From Ectopseudomonas chengduensis (GTDB taxonomy: Bacteria > Pseudomonadota > Gammaproteobacteria > Pseudomonadales > Pseudomonadaceae): DNA of 64,000 nucleotides. The translations under genes were made by a program, and so were the position numbers. Where the stretch lies: positions 558,001 through 622,000 of the forward strand of contig NZ_JACFYZ010000002.1 in the NCBI RefSeq assembly GCF_015712065.1, given 5' to 3'. The notes beneath the pieces are model-generated. The model did not search any database. It was not told where the DNA came from and saw only the letters and a list, made by a program, of their open reading frames with translations. Positions 1 to 8,290 of the stretch are shown here, in pieces (position 1 is the stretch's first letter; the number at the start of each line of letters is the position of its first letter).

Positions 1-1393
1 TGAACACCTTGGCCTGGCCGTCGATCATGGCGTTGATCGCCTCGACCGTATTGTGGCCGTTCTCGCGCGGCACCTTGAACTGGAAGCGCTTTTCGATGGC
101 GTCGAGCAGCGTCACCGGCGGGCGGTCGTTGATGCCCATGGTGCGGTCGCCCTGCACGTTGCTGTGGCCGCGCACCGGGCACAGACCGGCGCCGGGGCGG
201 CCGAGGTTGCCGCGCAGCAGTTGCAGGTTGACGATTTCCTGGATGGTGGCCACCGAGTGGTGGTGTTGGGTGATGCCCATGGCCCAGCAGATGATCACTC
301 GCTCGGCGCGACGGTACATGCGCGCAGCCTGTTCGATCTCCAGCAGGCTCAGGCCGGACTGGGCTTCGAGCGCCTCCCAGCTGCAATCGTCGAGCAACTG
401 CAAATAGGCCTCGACGCCGTCGGTGTGCTCGGCGATGAAGGCATGATCGAACACTGCCGGTTCGCCCTTGGCCTGCGCCTCGCGCTCCCACTGCAGGAGG
501 AACTTGGCGATGCCGCGCAAGGCGGCCATGTCGCCGCCCAGCGCCGGACGGAAGAACGCGGTGTTGAGTGGCTCGGAACCGTTTGTGAGCATCTCCAGCG
601 CGTGCTGCGGATGCTGGAAGCGTTCCAGGCCACGCTCCTTCAGCGGGTTGAAGCAGACCACCTGGGCGCCGCGTTTGACCGCTTCACGCAGCGGCTCGAG
701 CATGCGCGGGTGGTTGGTGCCGGGGTTCTGACCCAGCACGAAGATGGCGTCGGCATGTTCGAAGTCGGCGAAGGTCACGCTGCCCTTGCCGATCCCCACG
801 CTCTGGCCGAGGGCGACGCCGCTGGCCTCGTGGCACATGTTCGAGCAGTCGGGGAAGTTGTTGGTGCCGTAGGCACGGACGAACAACTGGTAGAGAAACG
901 CCGCCTCGTTGCTGGCCCGGCCGGAGGTGTAGAACTCGGCATGATCCGGGCTCGGCAGTGCCTTGAGGTGCTCGGCGATCAGGGCGAAGGCGTCATCCCA
1001 GCTGGTCTGCACGTAGCGATCGGTGCTCGCGTCGTAGCGCATCGGATGCGTCAGGCGACCCTGGTACTCGAGCCAGTAGTCACTCTGCTCGCGCAGTTGG
1101 CTGACCGTGTAGCGGGCGAAGAAGGCTGGATCGACACGACGTTTGGTGGCTTCCCAGTTGACCGCCTTGGCGCCGTTCTCGCAGAACTTGATGTGACCGT
1201 CCTCGGGCGAATCGCCCCAGGCGCAGCCGGGGCAGTCGAAGCCGCCGTTCTGGTTGGTCTTGAGCAGCGCGCGCAGGTTCTTGAACGGCTGTTTGCTGTC
1301 CAGCCAGAAGCGGGTGACGGCATTCAGCGCGCCCCAGCCAGCGGCCGGGCCTTTGTAGGGCTTGTAACGGGGATTGACGGGTTGCAGGCTCAT
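1..1393 (-). CDS. FdhF/YdeP-family molybdopterin oxidoreductase, N-terminal 464 residues (runs off left edge)
   Basis: The minus-strand frame opens with ATG at 1393-1391 and stays open to the window edge, so the C-terminal part is missing. The product is a formate-dehydrogenase-like molybdopterin oxidoreductase of the FdhF/YdeP type. Visible marks are the early CPGCAWGD motif (about residues 54-61), a DCSNMCHEASG segment that probably carries the cysteine ligand of the metal, the GQNPGTNHPR cofactor-binding stretch, and further on a GLCPVRGHSNVQGDR block. Its ATG overlaps the fdhD stop by four bases (ATGA), so the two genes are translationally coupled and FdhD probably matures this enzyme. 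True formate dehydrogenase activity is uncertain: YdeP-type enzymes are linked to acid resistance in Escherichia coli and many lack a proven substrate. Confidence 0.88.
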   Translation of the reverse strand, partial: MSLQPVNPRYKPYKGPAAGWGALNAVTRFWLDSKQPFKNLRALLKTNQNGGFDCPGCAWGDSPEDGHIKFCENGAKAVNWEATKRRVDPAFFARYTVSQLREQSDYWLEYQGRLTHPMRYDASTDRYVQTSWDDAFALIAEHLKALPSPDHAEFYTSGRASNEAAFLYQLFVRAYGTNNFPDCSNMCHEASGVALGQSVGIGKGSVTFADFEHADAIFVLGQNPGTNHPRMLEPLREAVKRGAQVVCFNPLKERGLERFQHPQHALEMLTNGSEPLNTAFFRPALGGDMAALRGIAKFLLQWEREAQAKGEPAVFDHAFIAEHTDGVEAYLQLLDDCSWEALEAQSGLSLLEIEQAARMYRRAERVIICWAMGITQHHHSVATIQEIVNLQLLRGNLGRPGAGLCPVRGHSNVQGDRTMGINDRPPVTLLDAIEKRFQFKVPRENGHNTVEAINAMIDGQAKVF

Positions 1394-2205
1394 GGTCGTT
1401 CTTCTTCGTCAGGCGCGGGGCTGTAGACCCGCGGCGTGCTGTGATGAGGCAGGTGGATCAGGTTGAGGCGGTGGCGCCGCGCCCAGTCCACGGTCAGGGC
1501 GGTGGGCGCGGACAGGCTCACCAGCGTGTCGATGCCGGCGCGTACCGCCTTGTGCAGCAATTCCAGGCTGCAGCGACTGGTGACCAGAGCAAAGCCACCC
1601 AGGGTGTCGATGCGCTCGCGGGCGATGGCGCCGATCAGCTTGTCCAGCGCGTTATGGCGGCCGATGTCTTCGCGGCACAGACGAATCTCGCCGCTGGCGT
1701 CGATGAACAGGGCGGCATGCAGCGCGCCGCTGTGGCGTGCCAGTTGTTGTTGCTCACCGATGCGCTCGCGCAGTCCGGTCAGGTGTTCCAGTGGCGGCAA
1801 CGCTGCGCCGGGCAGGGCGGTCAGGGCCGGTAGCGCCTGTTCCAGTGCATCCACACCGCACAGGCCACAGCCACTGGTGCCGGCCATTTGCCGGCGTTGT
1901 TGCTTGAGCGCCCAAAAGGCGCGGCTGCTGACTTGCAGGCGCGCTTCGCGGCTGTCACCGAGGCCGCGCAACTGGATGTCATAGATGTCGTCGATGGACT
2001 GGATCAGGTCGTTACCGAGACTGAAACCGACGGCAAAATCTTCCAGATGATGGGGAGAAACCATCATCACGGCCTGGCTCAGGTCGTTGTAGCTGATTGC
2101 CAGGGCACATTCTTCGGCCAGTGCAGCGTGCTGCGCACGACCATCACCGAGTTCGGCGTAGGTGTAGGCACTGGCGATGTGCGACTGGGCGGCTGGCTTG
2201 GCCAT
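1390..2205 (-). CDS. fdhD: Formate dehydrogenase accessory sulfurtransferase FdhD
   Basis: This 271-residue protein matches FdhD, which passes sulfur from IscS to the molybdenum cofactor and is needed for active formate dehydrogenases. The diagnostic CGLCG motif, with the sulfur-carrying cysteines at residues 113 and 116, is present in SGCGLCGVDAL. The later segments RLCREDIGRHNALDKLIG and LVTSRCSLELLHKA are also typical of the family. Length is normal. The gene sits between an upstream LysR gene and the downstream oxidoreductase on the same strand; the stop codon overlaps the oxidoreductase start. A 97-bp gap separates it from the LysR gene and contains a small CTGTG/CACAG dyad that could be a regulator site. 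Confidence 0.95.
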   Translation of the reverse strand: MAKPAAQSHIASAYTYAELGDGRAQHAALAEECALAISYNDLSQAVMMVSPHHLEDFAVGFSLGNDLIQSIDDIYDIQLRGLGDSREARLQVSSRAFWALKQQRRQMAGTSGCGLCGVDALEQALPALTALPGAALPPLEHLTGLRERIGEQQQLARHSGALHAALFIDASGEIRLCREDIGRHNALDKLIGAIARERIDTLGGFALVTSRCSLELLHKAVRAGIDTLVSLSAPTALTVDWARRHRLNLIHLPHHSTPRVYSPAPDEEERP

Positions 2206-2216
2206 CGAGGCGCGCT

Positions 2217-2235
2217 CTGTGACAGATTGACACAG
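2217..2235. promoter_or_regulatory. Possible LysR-type binding dyad upstream of fdhD
   Basis: Arms CTGTG and CACAG are separated by nine bases just upstream of the fdhD start. The size and T/A-flanked form resemble a LysR box, and a LysR gene lies immediately upstream. The dyad is short, so chance is a real alternative. Confidence 0.25.
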
Positions 2236-2302
2236 CTAAGCCTAGGCCCATGGGCGAGGAGCGTCTAATCGTTGGCTTTGATGTGTTGATCGAGCAAATC
2301 TA

Positions 2303-3190
2303 TCAAGCGTCCGCCAGCCACTCTCGCGCCTCTTCGAAGCAGGCTTGCGCGAGCGGTGAGGCAGGGGCGCTACGACGCATGATCAGGCCCTGAGGTGCCA
2401 GGGTATGAGCGTCCTCGATGGGTAGCAGGCGCAGATGACCGTCGGTCGGAGCACCGTCGGCCGGTAACGGCATGACGCTGCAGCACAGACCGGCGCTGAC
2501 CGCCTGAGTCAGGTGGTGCACGGCATCGGCCTCCAGGCGTACTTGCGGGCTGAGGCCGCGCGCACGGAAGCTGTGATCGATGGACTGGCGAAAGTGCATG
2601 CCGGTGGAGAGCAGGCCCAGGGGCAAGTTGGCTAGCTGCTCCCAGCGCAGGCTGCTGCTGACGAAGTGGAAGTGGCGCTGATCGTAGAGCAGGCCCATGC
2701 GTGCTTCGGCCAGCTCCAGGCTGGCGAAGTGCTCGCGGTCGAGTCGGTCGAGATAGGACAGGCCAAGGTCCAGCTGATTACGTACCAGCCCCTCCAGAAT
2801 CTGATCGCTGCTCAGCGCGTGCAGCTGGAAGCGCAGCCCCGGGTGACGCTCGGCGAACAGGCTGATCAGGCGCATCGGGTCGAAACTGGCCAGCGGCACC
2901 ACACCCAGACGCAAGGTGCCGACCAGATGGCCACGGCAGGCGGCGGCCTCGGCGAGCAGGCCATCCTGCGCCGCCAGCAGGCTGCGTGCCCAGGCCAGGA
3001 TGCGCTCACCTTCGGCGCTGAAACCCTCGAAACGTTGTCCGCGGCGAACCAGTTCCAGGCCCAGTTCGTCCTCCAGTTGACGCAGGCGCATGGACAGCGT
3101 CGGCTGGGTCACGTGGCAGCGTGCGGCGGCCTGACCGAAGTGGCGGGTCTCGTCGAGGGCGACGAGAAATTTCAGCTGCTTTATGTCCAT
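2303..3190 (-). CDS. LysR-family transcriptional regulator (OxyR-like N terminus)
   Basis: This is a 295-residue LysR regulator of standard length. An N-terminal winged helix-turn-helix occupies about residues 1-60 (MDIKQLKFLVALDETRHFGQAAARC..., with the QPTLSMRLRQLEDELG recognition region). It is followed by a LysR substrate-binding domain from about residue 90. It lies upstream of fdhD and the molybdopterin oxidoreductase on the same strand, so it is the obvious candidate regulator of that pair; this is inferred from position only. It is divergent from kbp, with 119 bp between the starts. The effector cannot be read from the sequence. Confidence 0.9.
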   Translation of the reverse strand: MDIKQLKFLVALDETRHFGQAAARCHVTQPTLSMRLRQLEDELGLELVRRGQRFEGFSAEGERILAWARSLLAAQDGLLAEAAACRGHLVGTLRLGVVPLASFDPMRLISLFAERHPGLRFQLHALSSDQILEGLVRNQLDLGLSYLDRLDREHFASLELAEARMGLLYDQRHFHFVSSSLRWEQLANLPLGLLSTGMHFRQSIDHSFRARGLSPQVRLEADAVHHLTQAVSAGLCCSVMPLPADGAPTDGHLRLLPIEDAHTLAPQGLIMRRSAPASPLAQACFEEAREWLADA

Positions 3191-3309
3191 GGGGGCTCCT
3201 GGTTTGCTCGGATTCTAATGCGCGAATGCTAATCAGGGGTGTTTCCTGAACTAGACTTTGGTCTCCGGGGGCTTTGCCCGGTCATTCACAAGGAACGAGA
3301 GGAATCGCC

Positions 3310-3747
3310 ATGAGTCTGTTTGCCTTTGTCAAAGACGCCGGGGTCAAGCTTTGGGAGTCGCTGGTGGGTCAGGAGGCGCAGGCCGCCGAATCACTCAAGG
3401 ACCACGTTACCAAGGTTGGCCTGGGTAACCCGAACATCGAGGTCAGTGTCGAAGGTGACAAGGTCATCGCCCGTGGCGAAGTGGCCAGCCAGGAAGAGAA
3501 GGAAAAGATCCTCCTGGCGCTGGGCAACGTTGCCGGTGTCGGTGAAGTCGATGACCAGATCAGCGTGACCACGCCCGCCCCCGCAGCGCGCTTCGTTACG
3601 GTGAAGAAGGGCGACACGCTGAGCGCCATTGCCAAGGCCGAATACGGCAATGCCAATGCCTACATGAAGATATTCGAGGCCAACAAGCCGATGCTCAGTC
3701 ACCCGGACAAGATCTACCCGGGGCAGGTATTGCGCATTCCCGAATAA
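3310..3747 (+). CDS. kbp: BON/LysM-domain potassium-binding protein Kbp (YgaU)
   Basis: The 145-residue product has a BON domain (about residues 25-88) followed by a LysM domain (about 95-143, FVTVKKGDTLSAIAKAEYG ... YPGQVLRIPE). This is the arrangement of E. coli Kbp/YgaU, a cytoplasmic potassium-binding protein of similar length (149 residues, from memory). There is no signal peptide, which fits Kbp rather than a cell-wall LysM protein. I chose the ATG at 3310, preceded by a GAGAGGAA ribosome-binding site, over an in-frame ATG 12 codons upstream. It converges on yrfG. Confidence 0.9.
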   Translation: MSLFAFVKDAGVKLWESLVGQEAQAAESLKDHVTKVGLGNPNIEVSVEGDKVIARGEVASQEEKEKILLALGNVAGVGEVDDQISVTTPAPAARFVTVKKGDTLSAIAKAEYGNANAYMKIFEANKPMLSHPDKIYPGQVLRIPE

Positions 3748-3803
3748 ACCCGCGCTTAGGTGCTGCGGGGGGCGCTTGGCCTTACCGGCGATCATCATCA
3801 TCC

Positions 3804-3830
3804 GGGATCGCCGGCCAGCCGGCTCCTACA
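3804..3830. repeat. Pseudomonas REP element overlapping the yrfG stop codon
   Basis: Read on the minus strand this is TGTAGGAGCCGGCTGGCCGGC followed by GATCCC, the usual Pseudomonas REP layout of a TGTAGGAGC head and a GC-rich imperfect palindrome. The TAG inside the head is the stop codon of yrfG. It lies between two convergent genes and may also end or stabilise transcripts. Confidence 0.75.
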
Positions 3831-4506
3831 GCGAGGACGTCACAGATAGTTCCTGTGCCAACTCCCGGTAGTCCTCCACCGCGGCGAACTCCTCGGTGTC
3901 CTTCGGCCCGGCCTGGCTGTCCGGCTGACGCACGGCCAGCAGATGGGCGACGCCGAAGCGACCGGCGCTGCGCAGGATCGGCAGGCTGTCGTCGATGAAC
4001 AGGCTGCGGGCCGGGTCGAAATCGACGTCCTGGCGCAGGGCGAACCAGAACTGCTGGTCCTCCTTGGGAAAGTCATAGTCGTGGGAGCTGATCAGGCGTT
4101 CGAACCAGGGCGCCAGCTCGACGCGTTCCAGCTTCAGCGACAGCGAATCGCGGTGCGCGTTGGTGATCAGCACCACGCGCTTGCCCGCTTCGCGCAGGGC
4201 GCGCAGAAACAGCTCGGCATCCGCGCGCAGGGCAATCAGGTGCGCGACCTCGCGCTTGAGGTCGCGGATCGACAGGCGCAGCTCGCGGCTCCAGAAGTCG
4301 GTGCAGTACCAGTTCAGCGTACCGGCATGCTGGCGAAACAGCGGCAGCAGTTCGGCCTTGGCCAGCGCCAGGCTGACGCCATGGTGCTCGGCGTAGCGCT
4401 GCGGCAGGTGGGTGAGCCAGAAGTGGTTGTCGAAGTGCAGGTCGAGCAACGTGCCGTCCATATCCAGCAGGACGGTGTCGATCTGCTGCCAGGGTAGTAC
4501 GGGCAT
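3826..4506 (-). CDS. yrfG: HAD-family nucleotidase YrfG (GMP/IMP 5'-nucleotidase)
   Basis: This 226-residue haloacid-dehalogenase-type phosphatase has motif I DMDGTLLDL (nucleophile Asp15, Asp17), motif II LITNAH and motif IV FIDDSLPIL. Similarity to E. coli YrfG suggests hydrolysis of GMP and IMP. Two in-frame ATGs lie six bases apart. The AGAGAG ribosome-binding site touches the first (4512) but is well spaced from the second (4506), so I chose 4506. The gene is divergent from nudE, a neighbour also conserved in enterobacteria. The stop codon is supplied by a REP element (see separate entry). Confidence 0.9.
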   Translation of the reverse strand: MPVLPWQQIDTVLLDMDGTLLDLHFDNHFWLTHLPQRYAEHHGVSLALAKAELLPLFRQHAGTLNWYCTDFWSRELRLSIRDLKREVAHLIALRADAELFLRALREAGKRVVLITNAHRDSLSLKLERVELAPWFERLISSHDYDFPKEDQQFWFALRQDVDFDPARSLFIDDSLPILRSAGRFGVAHLLAVRQPDSQAGPKDTEEFAAVEDYRELAQELSVTSSL

Positions 4507-4629
4507 GCTCATCTCTCTGATCGGGAACAATCGATCCGTGGCCTGTTTCGCCTTGATGCAATCTCGGCCACGGATAATGGCGAAAGCCGCTGTATGATAA
4601 CCCGCTCGGTCCCGCCAAGGAGTCGCCTC

Positions 4630-5196
4630 ATGCGCCAAAAACCCACGGTTCTCGCTCGCGAGATTGTCGCCAGCAGCCGTCTGTTTCGTGTCGAGGAAGT
4701 GCAGTTGCGCTTCTCCAACGGCACGGAGCGCACCTATGAGCGACTGGTCGGCAAGGGTTCTGGCTACGGTGCGGTAATGGTGGTGGCAATGCTCGACGCC
4801 GAGCACGCGGTGTTGATCGAGGAATACTGCGGCGGCACCGACGACTACCAACTGTCGCTGCCCAAGGGCCTGATCGAGCCGGGTGAGGATGTGCTGGTCG
4901 CCGCCAACCGCGAGCTCAAGGAAGAGGCCGGTTTCGGCGCGCACGAGCTGGAGTACATCACCGAACTGAGCCTGTCGCCCGGTTACATGAGCCAGAAGAT
5001 TCAGGTGGTGCTGGCGCGCAACCTGTACGAGGAGCGCCTGCCCGGTGACGAGCCGGAGCCGATGCGCGTCGACCGCATCAGCCTGCGCGAGCTATCCAGC
5101 CTGGCCCAGCACGAACAGTTCAGCGAAGGACGTGCGTTGGCGGCGCTGTATCTGGTGCGCGATCTGCTGACCCAGCGCGGGGAGTTCTGCCCGTGA
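4630..5196 (+). CDS. nudE: ADP-compounds hydrolase NudE
   Basis: This 188-residue Nudix hydrolase carries the full Nudix box at about residues 80-102: a Gly, five residues, Glu, seven residues, then RELKEEAGF. NudE cleaves ADP-ribose, Ap3A and NADH-type substrates. The start at 4630 follows an AAGGAG ribosome-binding site with eight-base spacing. Its TGA stop overlaps the GTG start of cysQ by four bases (GTGA), so the two are translationally coupled. Both enzymes act on nucleotide by-products, and the pair is conserved in many gammaproteobacteria. Confidence 0.95.
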   Translation: MRQKPTVLAREIVASSRLFRVEEVQLRFSNGTERTYERLVGKGSGYGAVMVVAMLDAEHAVLIEEYCGGTDDYQLSLPKGLIEPGEDVLVAANRELKEEAGFGAHELEYITELSLSPGYMSQKIQVVLARNLYEERLPGDEPEPMRVDRISLRELSSLAQHEQFSEGRALAALYLVRDLLTQRGEFCP

Positions 5197-6011
5197 GTCA
5201 TCCCTTTATTCCCCAGGTGATCGAACTGGTTCGTGCGGCGGGCGCGGCGACGCTGCCGTACTGGCGCAGCGGTGTGGCAGTGACGGAGAAGGCCGATGCC
5301 TCGCCGGTGACCGCCGCCGACCTGGCTGCGCACCATATCCTTCTCGATGGCCTGCAGGCGCTGGCGCCGGAGGTGCCGGTGCTGTCGGAAGAGGCCGCCG
5401 ATATCCCGCTGGCCGAGCGCGCCGCCTGGACGCGCTGGTGGCTGGTCGATCCGCTCGATGGCACCAAGGAATTCATCGCCGGTTCCGAAGAGTTCACGGT
5501 CAATGTCGCCTTGATCGAGCGCGGCCGCGTGGTCTTCGGCGTGGTTGGCATTCCCGCCAGCGGGCGCTGCTATTACGGTGGCGCCGGTTTGGGCGCCTGG
5601 CGCAGCGACGTGTCGGGTGAGGAGCAGTCGATCAGTGTGCGTCTGGCGCCTGCGCAGGGCTTCACCCTGGTGGCCAGCAAGCGTCACTCTAGTACAGCCC
5701 AAGAAACCCTGCTCGCCGGTTTGGCCGCCCGTTTTGGTGAGCCGGCACTGGCCAATATCGGCAGCTCGCTGAAGTTCTGCCTGCTGGCCGAAGGCAATGC
5801 CGACTGCTACCCGCGCCTGGCGCCCACGTCGCAATGGGACACCGCTGCGGCGCAGGGCGTGCTGGAGGGGGCGGGTGGCGAGGTGCTGGACCTGGCCGGC
5901 GCGCCGCTGACCTACGAGGCGCGTGAGTCCTTCCTCAATCCGTCTTTCCTGGCGTTGCCCGCCTCTGCTGAATGGCGTGGCGAGCTTATCGAGCTGGCGC
6001 GGGCGCTTTAA
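5193..6011 (+). CDS. cysQ: 3'(2'),5'-bisphosphate nucleotidase CysQ
   Basis: The product is a 272-residue inositol-monophosphatase-fold enzyme that removes the 3'-phosphate from PAP/PAPS and so relieves product inhibition in sulfate assimilation. It has the metal-binding motif WLVDPLDGTKEF (Asp86, Asp89), the upstream Glu pair of LSEEAAD, and the C-terminal QWDTAAAQ motif. The start is GTG at 5193, overlapping the nudE stop; no ATG fits. Length is normal. The gene is followed by a palindromic CGTAGGGC/GCCCTACG repeat before the convergent fabY. Confidence 0.95.
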   Translation: MSHPFIPQVIELVRAAGAATLPYWRSGVAVTEKADASPVTAADLAAHHILLDGLQALAPEVPVLSEEAADIPLAERAAWTRWWLVDPLDGTKEFIAGSEEFTVNVALIERGRVVFGVVGIPASGRCYYGGAGLGAWRSDVSGEEQSISVRLAPAQGFTLVASKRHSSTAQETLLAGLAARFGEPALANIGSSLKFCLLAEGNADCYPRLAPTSQWDTAAAQGVLEGAGGEVLDLAGAPLTYEARESFLNPSFLALPASAEWRGELIELARAL

Positions 6012-6012
6012 T

Positions 6013-6064
6013 CGTAGGGCGGGTGAAACCCGCCGTGATATTGGCGGGTTGCACCTGCCCTACG
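6013..6064. repeat. Intergenic inverted repeat with CGTAGGGC / GCCCTACG ends
   Basis: The outer arms are 6013-6020 and 6057-6064. Inner arms GGGTG...ACCCGCC and GGCGGGTTGCACC extend the pairing. It fills most of the gap between the convergent cysQ and fabY stops and could act as a bidirectional transcript end, although there is no T-tract. Related elements occur at 8179-8251 and 38454-38528. Confidence 0.7.
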
Positions 6065-6078
6065 GGAACGCGACAGGC

Positions 6079-7986
6079 TCAATCGAGCATATCGCTGTAG
6101 CGCGCGTCCTTCTTGAACACCAATGGCTGGTCGAAGCCCGGCACCTTCACTTCTTCGGTGGTGATGGAGATCGCCTGGTCGTCGATCATGTCGTTGCCGA
6201 AGTTGTAGATGATGTCCAGCTTGCCCTGCAGGGCAAGCTGATCGTATGCGGCAGCAGCGGCACGGGTGCTCTCGCGGCGCGCCAGGTAGGCGTCGAAGGC
6301 AGCCTGGCCGTGGCGTTTGCGCAGCATGCGCTCGGTCACGTGCGGGGCCAGCACCAGGGCGCTGGCGTTGTTACCGCCGAAGCCCTTGGAGTTGATGAAG
6401 GCCACGTCCAGCGCCTGCTCACCCACCTTACGGTCTTCGGTGGACAGGCTCAGGTGATCCTGATGCACGTCGCCGGCAACCGCGTCGATGGTCTTCAGGC
6501 CTGGCACGATGCCGTACTTGAAAGCGCCGAGAGCAGCGATCACCTGGTCGCCGCTGGCGGTGGCCAGGGAGTGGCCGACGAAGGCCTTCACTGCCGTGAT
6601 CGGCCATTGCTCGATACCGAAGGCAGCTGCGACGCGGTCGAGAATCTCCGACTCGGTGACGCGGTTGGCCGGGGTACTGGAGCCATGGGCGTGAACGAAG
6701 CTGCGGCTACGCACGGCGTCCAGGCCGAGCAGTTGCACGGCGCTGGCCACGGCCTTGGCCACGGTCAGGTAGTTGCCCGGGCCGGGGGCGGAAATGGATT
6801 TCTTGAAGCCATCGGCGTTGATGAATACGTCCGGCACGGCGCCGTGGATGTCGGCACCCAGCTCCAGGGCCAGCTCGTCGTCCATCAGCACCACGAACTG
6901 GCAGGCTTCGGCCAGGGTGAAGCCGCAGTTGTCGCCGAACGGGCGGCTGGCGCGGCGGAAATCCACGTCGCTCTTGCCCTCGATCTGGCGCAGGCCCTCT
7001 TCGGTGGCCAGCGCGCCCATGGCACCGTAACCCTCGATGCACTCCTGGTTGATCGGCGCCTCGCTGCTGCCAACGATCACCACACGGGCCTTGCCCGAGG
7101 CGATCTGCTCGATACCTTTCTGCAGGTTGTAGAGGAAGGTGGCGCAGGCGCCAGTGATGCTGCCGGTGGTACCGACGCTGCCCAGTACGTAGGCATTGAT
7201 GAAGTCCGCCGGCATGGTGTTCAGGCCCAGGGCCAGTTGCTTGGCGGTGACGCGGCCCCCCTTGAGGCGCGACTGCATCATGCCGCCGAAGCCGTTCTCG
7301 TCGAGCTGGCTCATGATGCAGCTGGCGAACACGGCGATTTCGTCTGGTGCGACATGTTGAACGATGCGCTGCCAGTCGATGCCGACCGAACGCAGGGCGT
7401 CGGTGACGCCGACCACGGTCATGGCCAGGCCGCGCGGGTGGAAGCGCGAATTGTACAGCTCGCTCGGCTCGAAGCCGGTGGGCAACTGGCCGGCGGATTT
7501 CACTGCCAGCGGGCGATAGCTGTCGACCTTGAATTCGCAACTGTCATGCAGGGTGACGCGTACTTCGTTGCCTTCGAGCTCTTCGACCGACCAGTTGGCC
7601 GGCAGTGGCTCGGGCAATTGCTTGCGCTGGGTGATGAAGCTCAGGCTGGCGCCATTGACGGGGGCGACGCTGATGCTCTTCTGCCAGTGTGCCGCGTCCG
7701 GGTCCAGGTGCTGCTTCTCTAGGCGGCGCACGAGGGTGCCGGCCAGAATCTCCTTGGCGTAGCGGCTTTCGATCTCCGCCAGACTGAGTGCTTGACCGTC
7801 CTGATCGCGGTACTGGCCGTCGACCACGCGCACCAGCTTCATCATCTGCGCCAGCCCGGCCAGGGTTTCCTGGCGCGCCTGGGGTTCCAGCGACTCCTGC
7901 ACGGTGCGACGGAAGCCATGGTGGAAGGAGCTGCGCCCGGCTGCGTTGTAACCCCCAAAACCCACGATCACAGGTAAGCGCGACAT
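6079..7986 (-). CDS. fabY: Beta-ketoacyl-ACP synthase FabY (fatty-acid initiation)
   Basis: The 635 residues match the length and character of P. aeruginosa PA5174 (FabY), which condenses acetyl-CoA with malonyl-ACP and so replaces FabH in starting fatty-acid synthesis. The thiolase-fold active site is complete: Cys281 in GACATF, His434 in HAHGSSTPAN and His472 in VGHSLATASG. About 180 N-terminal residues precede the first core motifs, making the protein longer than FabB or FabF. ATG at 7986 has an AGGAG ribosome-binding site. In PAO1 the gene is elsewhere on the chromosome, so this neighbourhood differs. It is known as a main initiation enzyme, so it is probably essential or nearly so. Confidence 0.93.
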   Translation of the reverse strand: MSRLPVIVGFGGYNAAGRSSFHHGFRRTVQESLEPQARQETLAGLAQMMKLVRVVDGQYRDQDGQALSLAEIESRYAKEILAGTLVRRLEKQHLDPDAAHWQKSISVAPVNGASLSFITQRKQLPEPLPANWSVEELEGNEVRVTLHDSCEFKVDSYRPLAVKSAGQLPTGFEPSELYNSRFHPRGLAMTVVGVTDALRSVGIDWQRIVQHVAPDEIAVFASCIMSQLDENGFGGMMQSRLKGGRVTAKQLALGLNTMPADFINAYVLGSVGTTGSITGACATFLYNLQKGIEQIASGKARVVIVGSSEAPINQECIEGYGAMGALATEEGLRQIEGKSDVDFRRASRPFGDNCGFTLAEACQFVVLMDDELALELGADIHGAVPDVFINADGFKKSISAPGPGNYLTVAKAVASAVQLLGLDAVRSRSFVHAHGSSTPANRVTESEILDRVAAAFGIEQWPITAVKAFVGHSLATASGDQVIAALGAFKYGIVPGLKTIDAVAGDVHQDHLSLSTEDRKVGEQALDVAFINSKGFGGNNASALVLAPHVTERMLRKRHGQAAFDAYLARRESTRAAAAAYDQLALQGKLDIIYNFGNDMIDDQAISITTEEVKVPGFDQPLVFKKDARYSDMLD

Positions 7987-8178
7987 AAATCAAAAGCTCC
8001 TGAACAAGGCCAGCGCGACGCCTGGCCGGCGCCTCTGGGCGCGAGCAGGGTCATAAGGCGGTGGCATTTGGAAAATTTCGGCTGCCTAACCTGACGTGGA
8101 TCATGACCGTCGAGTCACTACTTCGTCCAATGTCGTGGCAAGAGCGGGGCGTGTCGCGGACGGGAAGGTCGCCCGGAC

Positions 8179-8251
8179 GTAGGGTGCGCCGCGCGCACCG
8201 CGGCCTTCAGCGGTTGGTGCCCGCGGCCTGGGCGACCCCGCTACACCCTAC
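8179..8251. repeat. Intergenic inverted repeat bounded by GTAGGGTG / CACCCTAC
   Basis: The ends GTAGGGTG (8179-8186) and CACCCTAC (8244-8251) are exact inverted copies; internal GC-rich segments (GCACCGCGGCC and the later CGCGGCC) add imperfect pairing. It is the same family as the elements at 6013 and 38454. Confidence 0.7.
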
Positions 8252-8259
8252 GGAGCTGG

Positions 8260-8283
8260 CGAGCCCGCCGGGTGGCGGGCTCG
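8260..8283. terminator. GC-rich hairpin after pyrC' (terminator-like, no U-tract)
   Basis: Ten-base arms CGAGCCCGCC (8260-8269) and GGCGGGCTCG (8274-8283) enclose a four-base loop eight bases after the pyrC' stop. There is no T-run on either side, so it may be a processing or Rho-assisted end rather than an intrinsic terminator. Confidence 0.5.
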
Positions 8284-8290
8284 TATCGGT

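Larger units (their letters stand above)
7987..8290. other. Intergenic region between fabY and pyrC'
   Basis: These 304 bp hold the fabY leader and promoter region (no clear -35/-10 pair seen), a CGTAGGG-type inverted repeat at 8179-8251, and a GC-rich hairpin at 8260-8283. No open reading frame here looks real. Confidence 0.6.

Noticed and set aside
53..1426. Long plus-strand open frame over the molybdopterin oxidoreductase
   Set aside because: It is antisense to a clear enzyme frame, has no recognisable domain, and reflects high GC at third positions.
5923..7722. 599-codon plus-strand frame over fabY
   Set aside because: It is antisense to the complete FabY frame with all catalytic residues; the composition (Val, Gly, His, Ala-rich) is that of a shadow.
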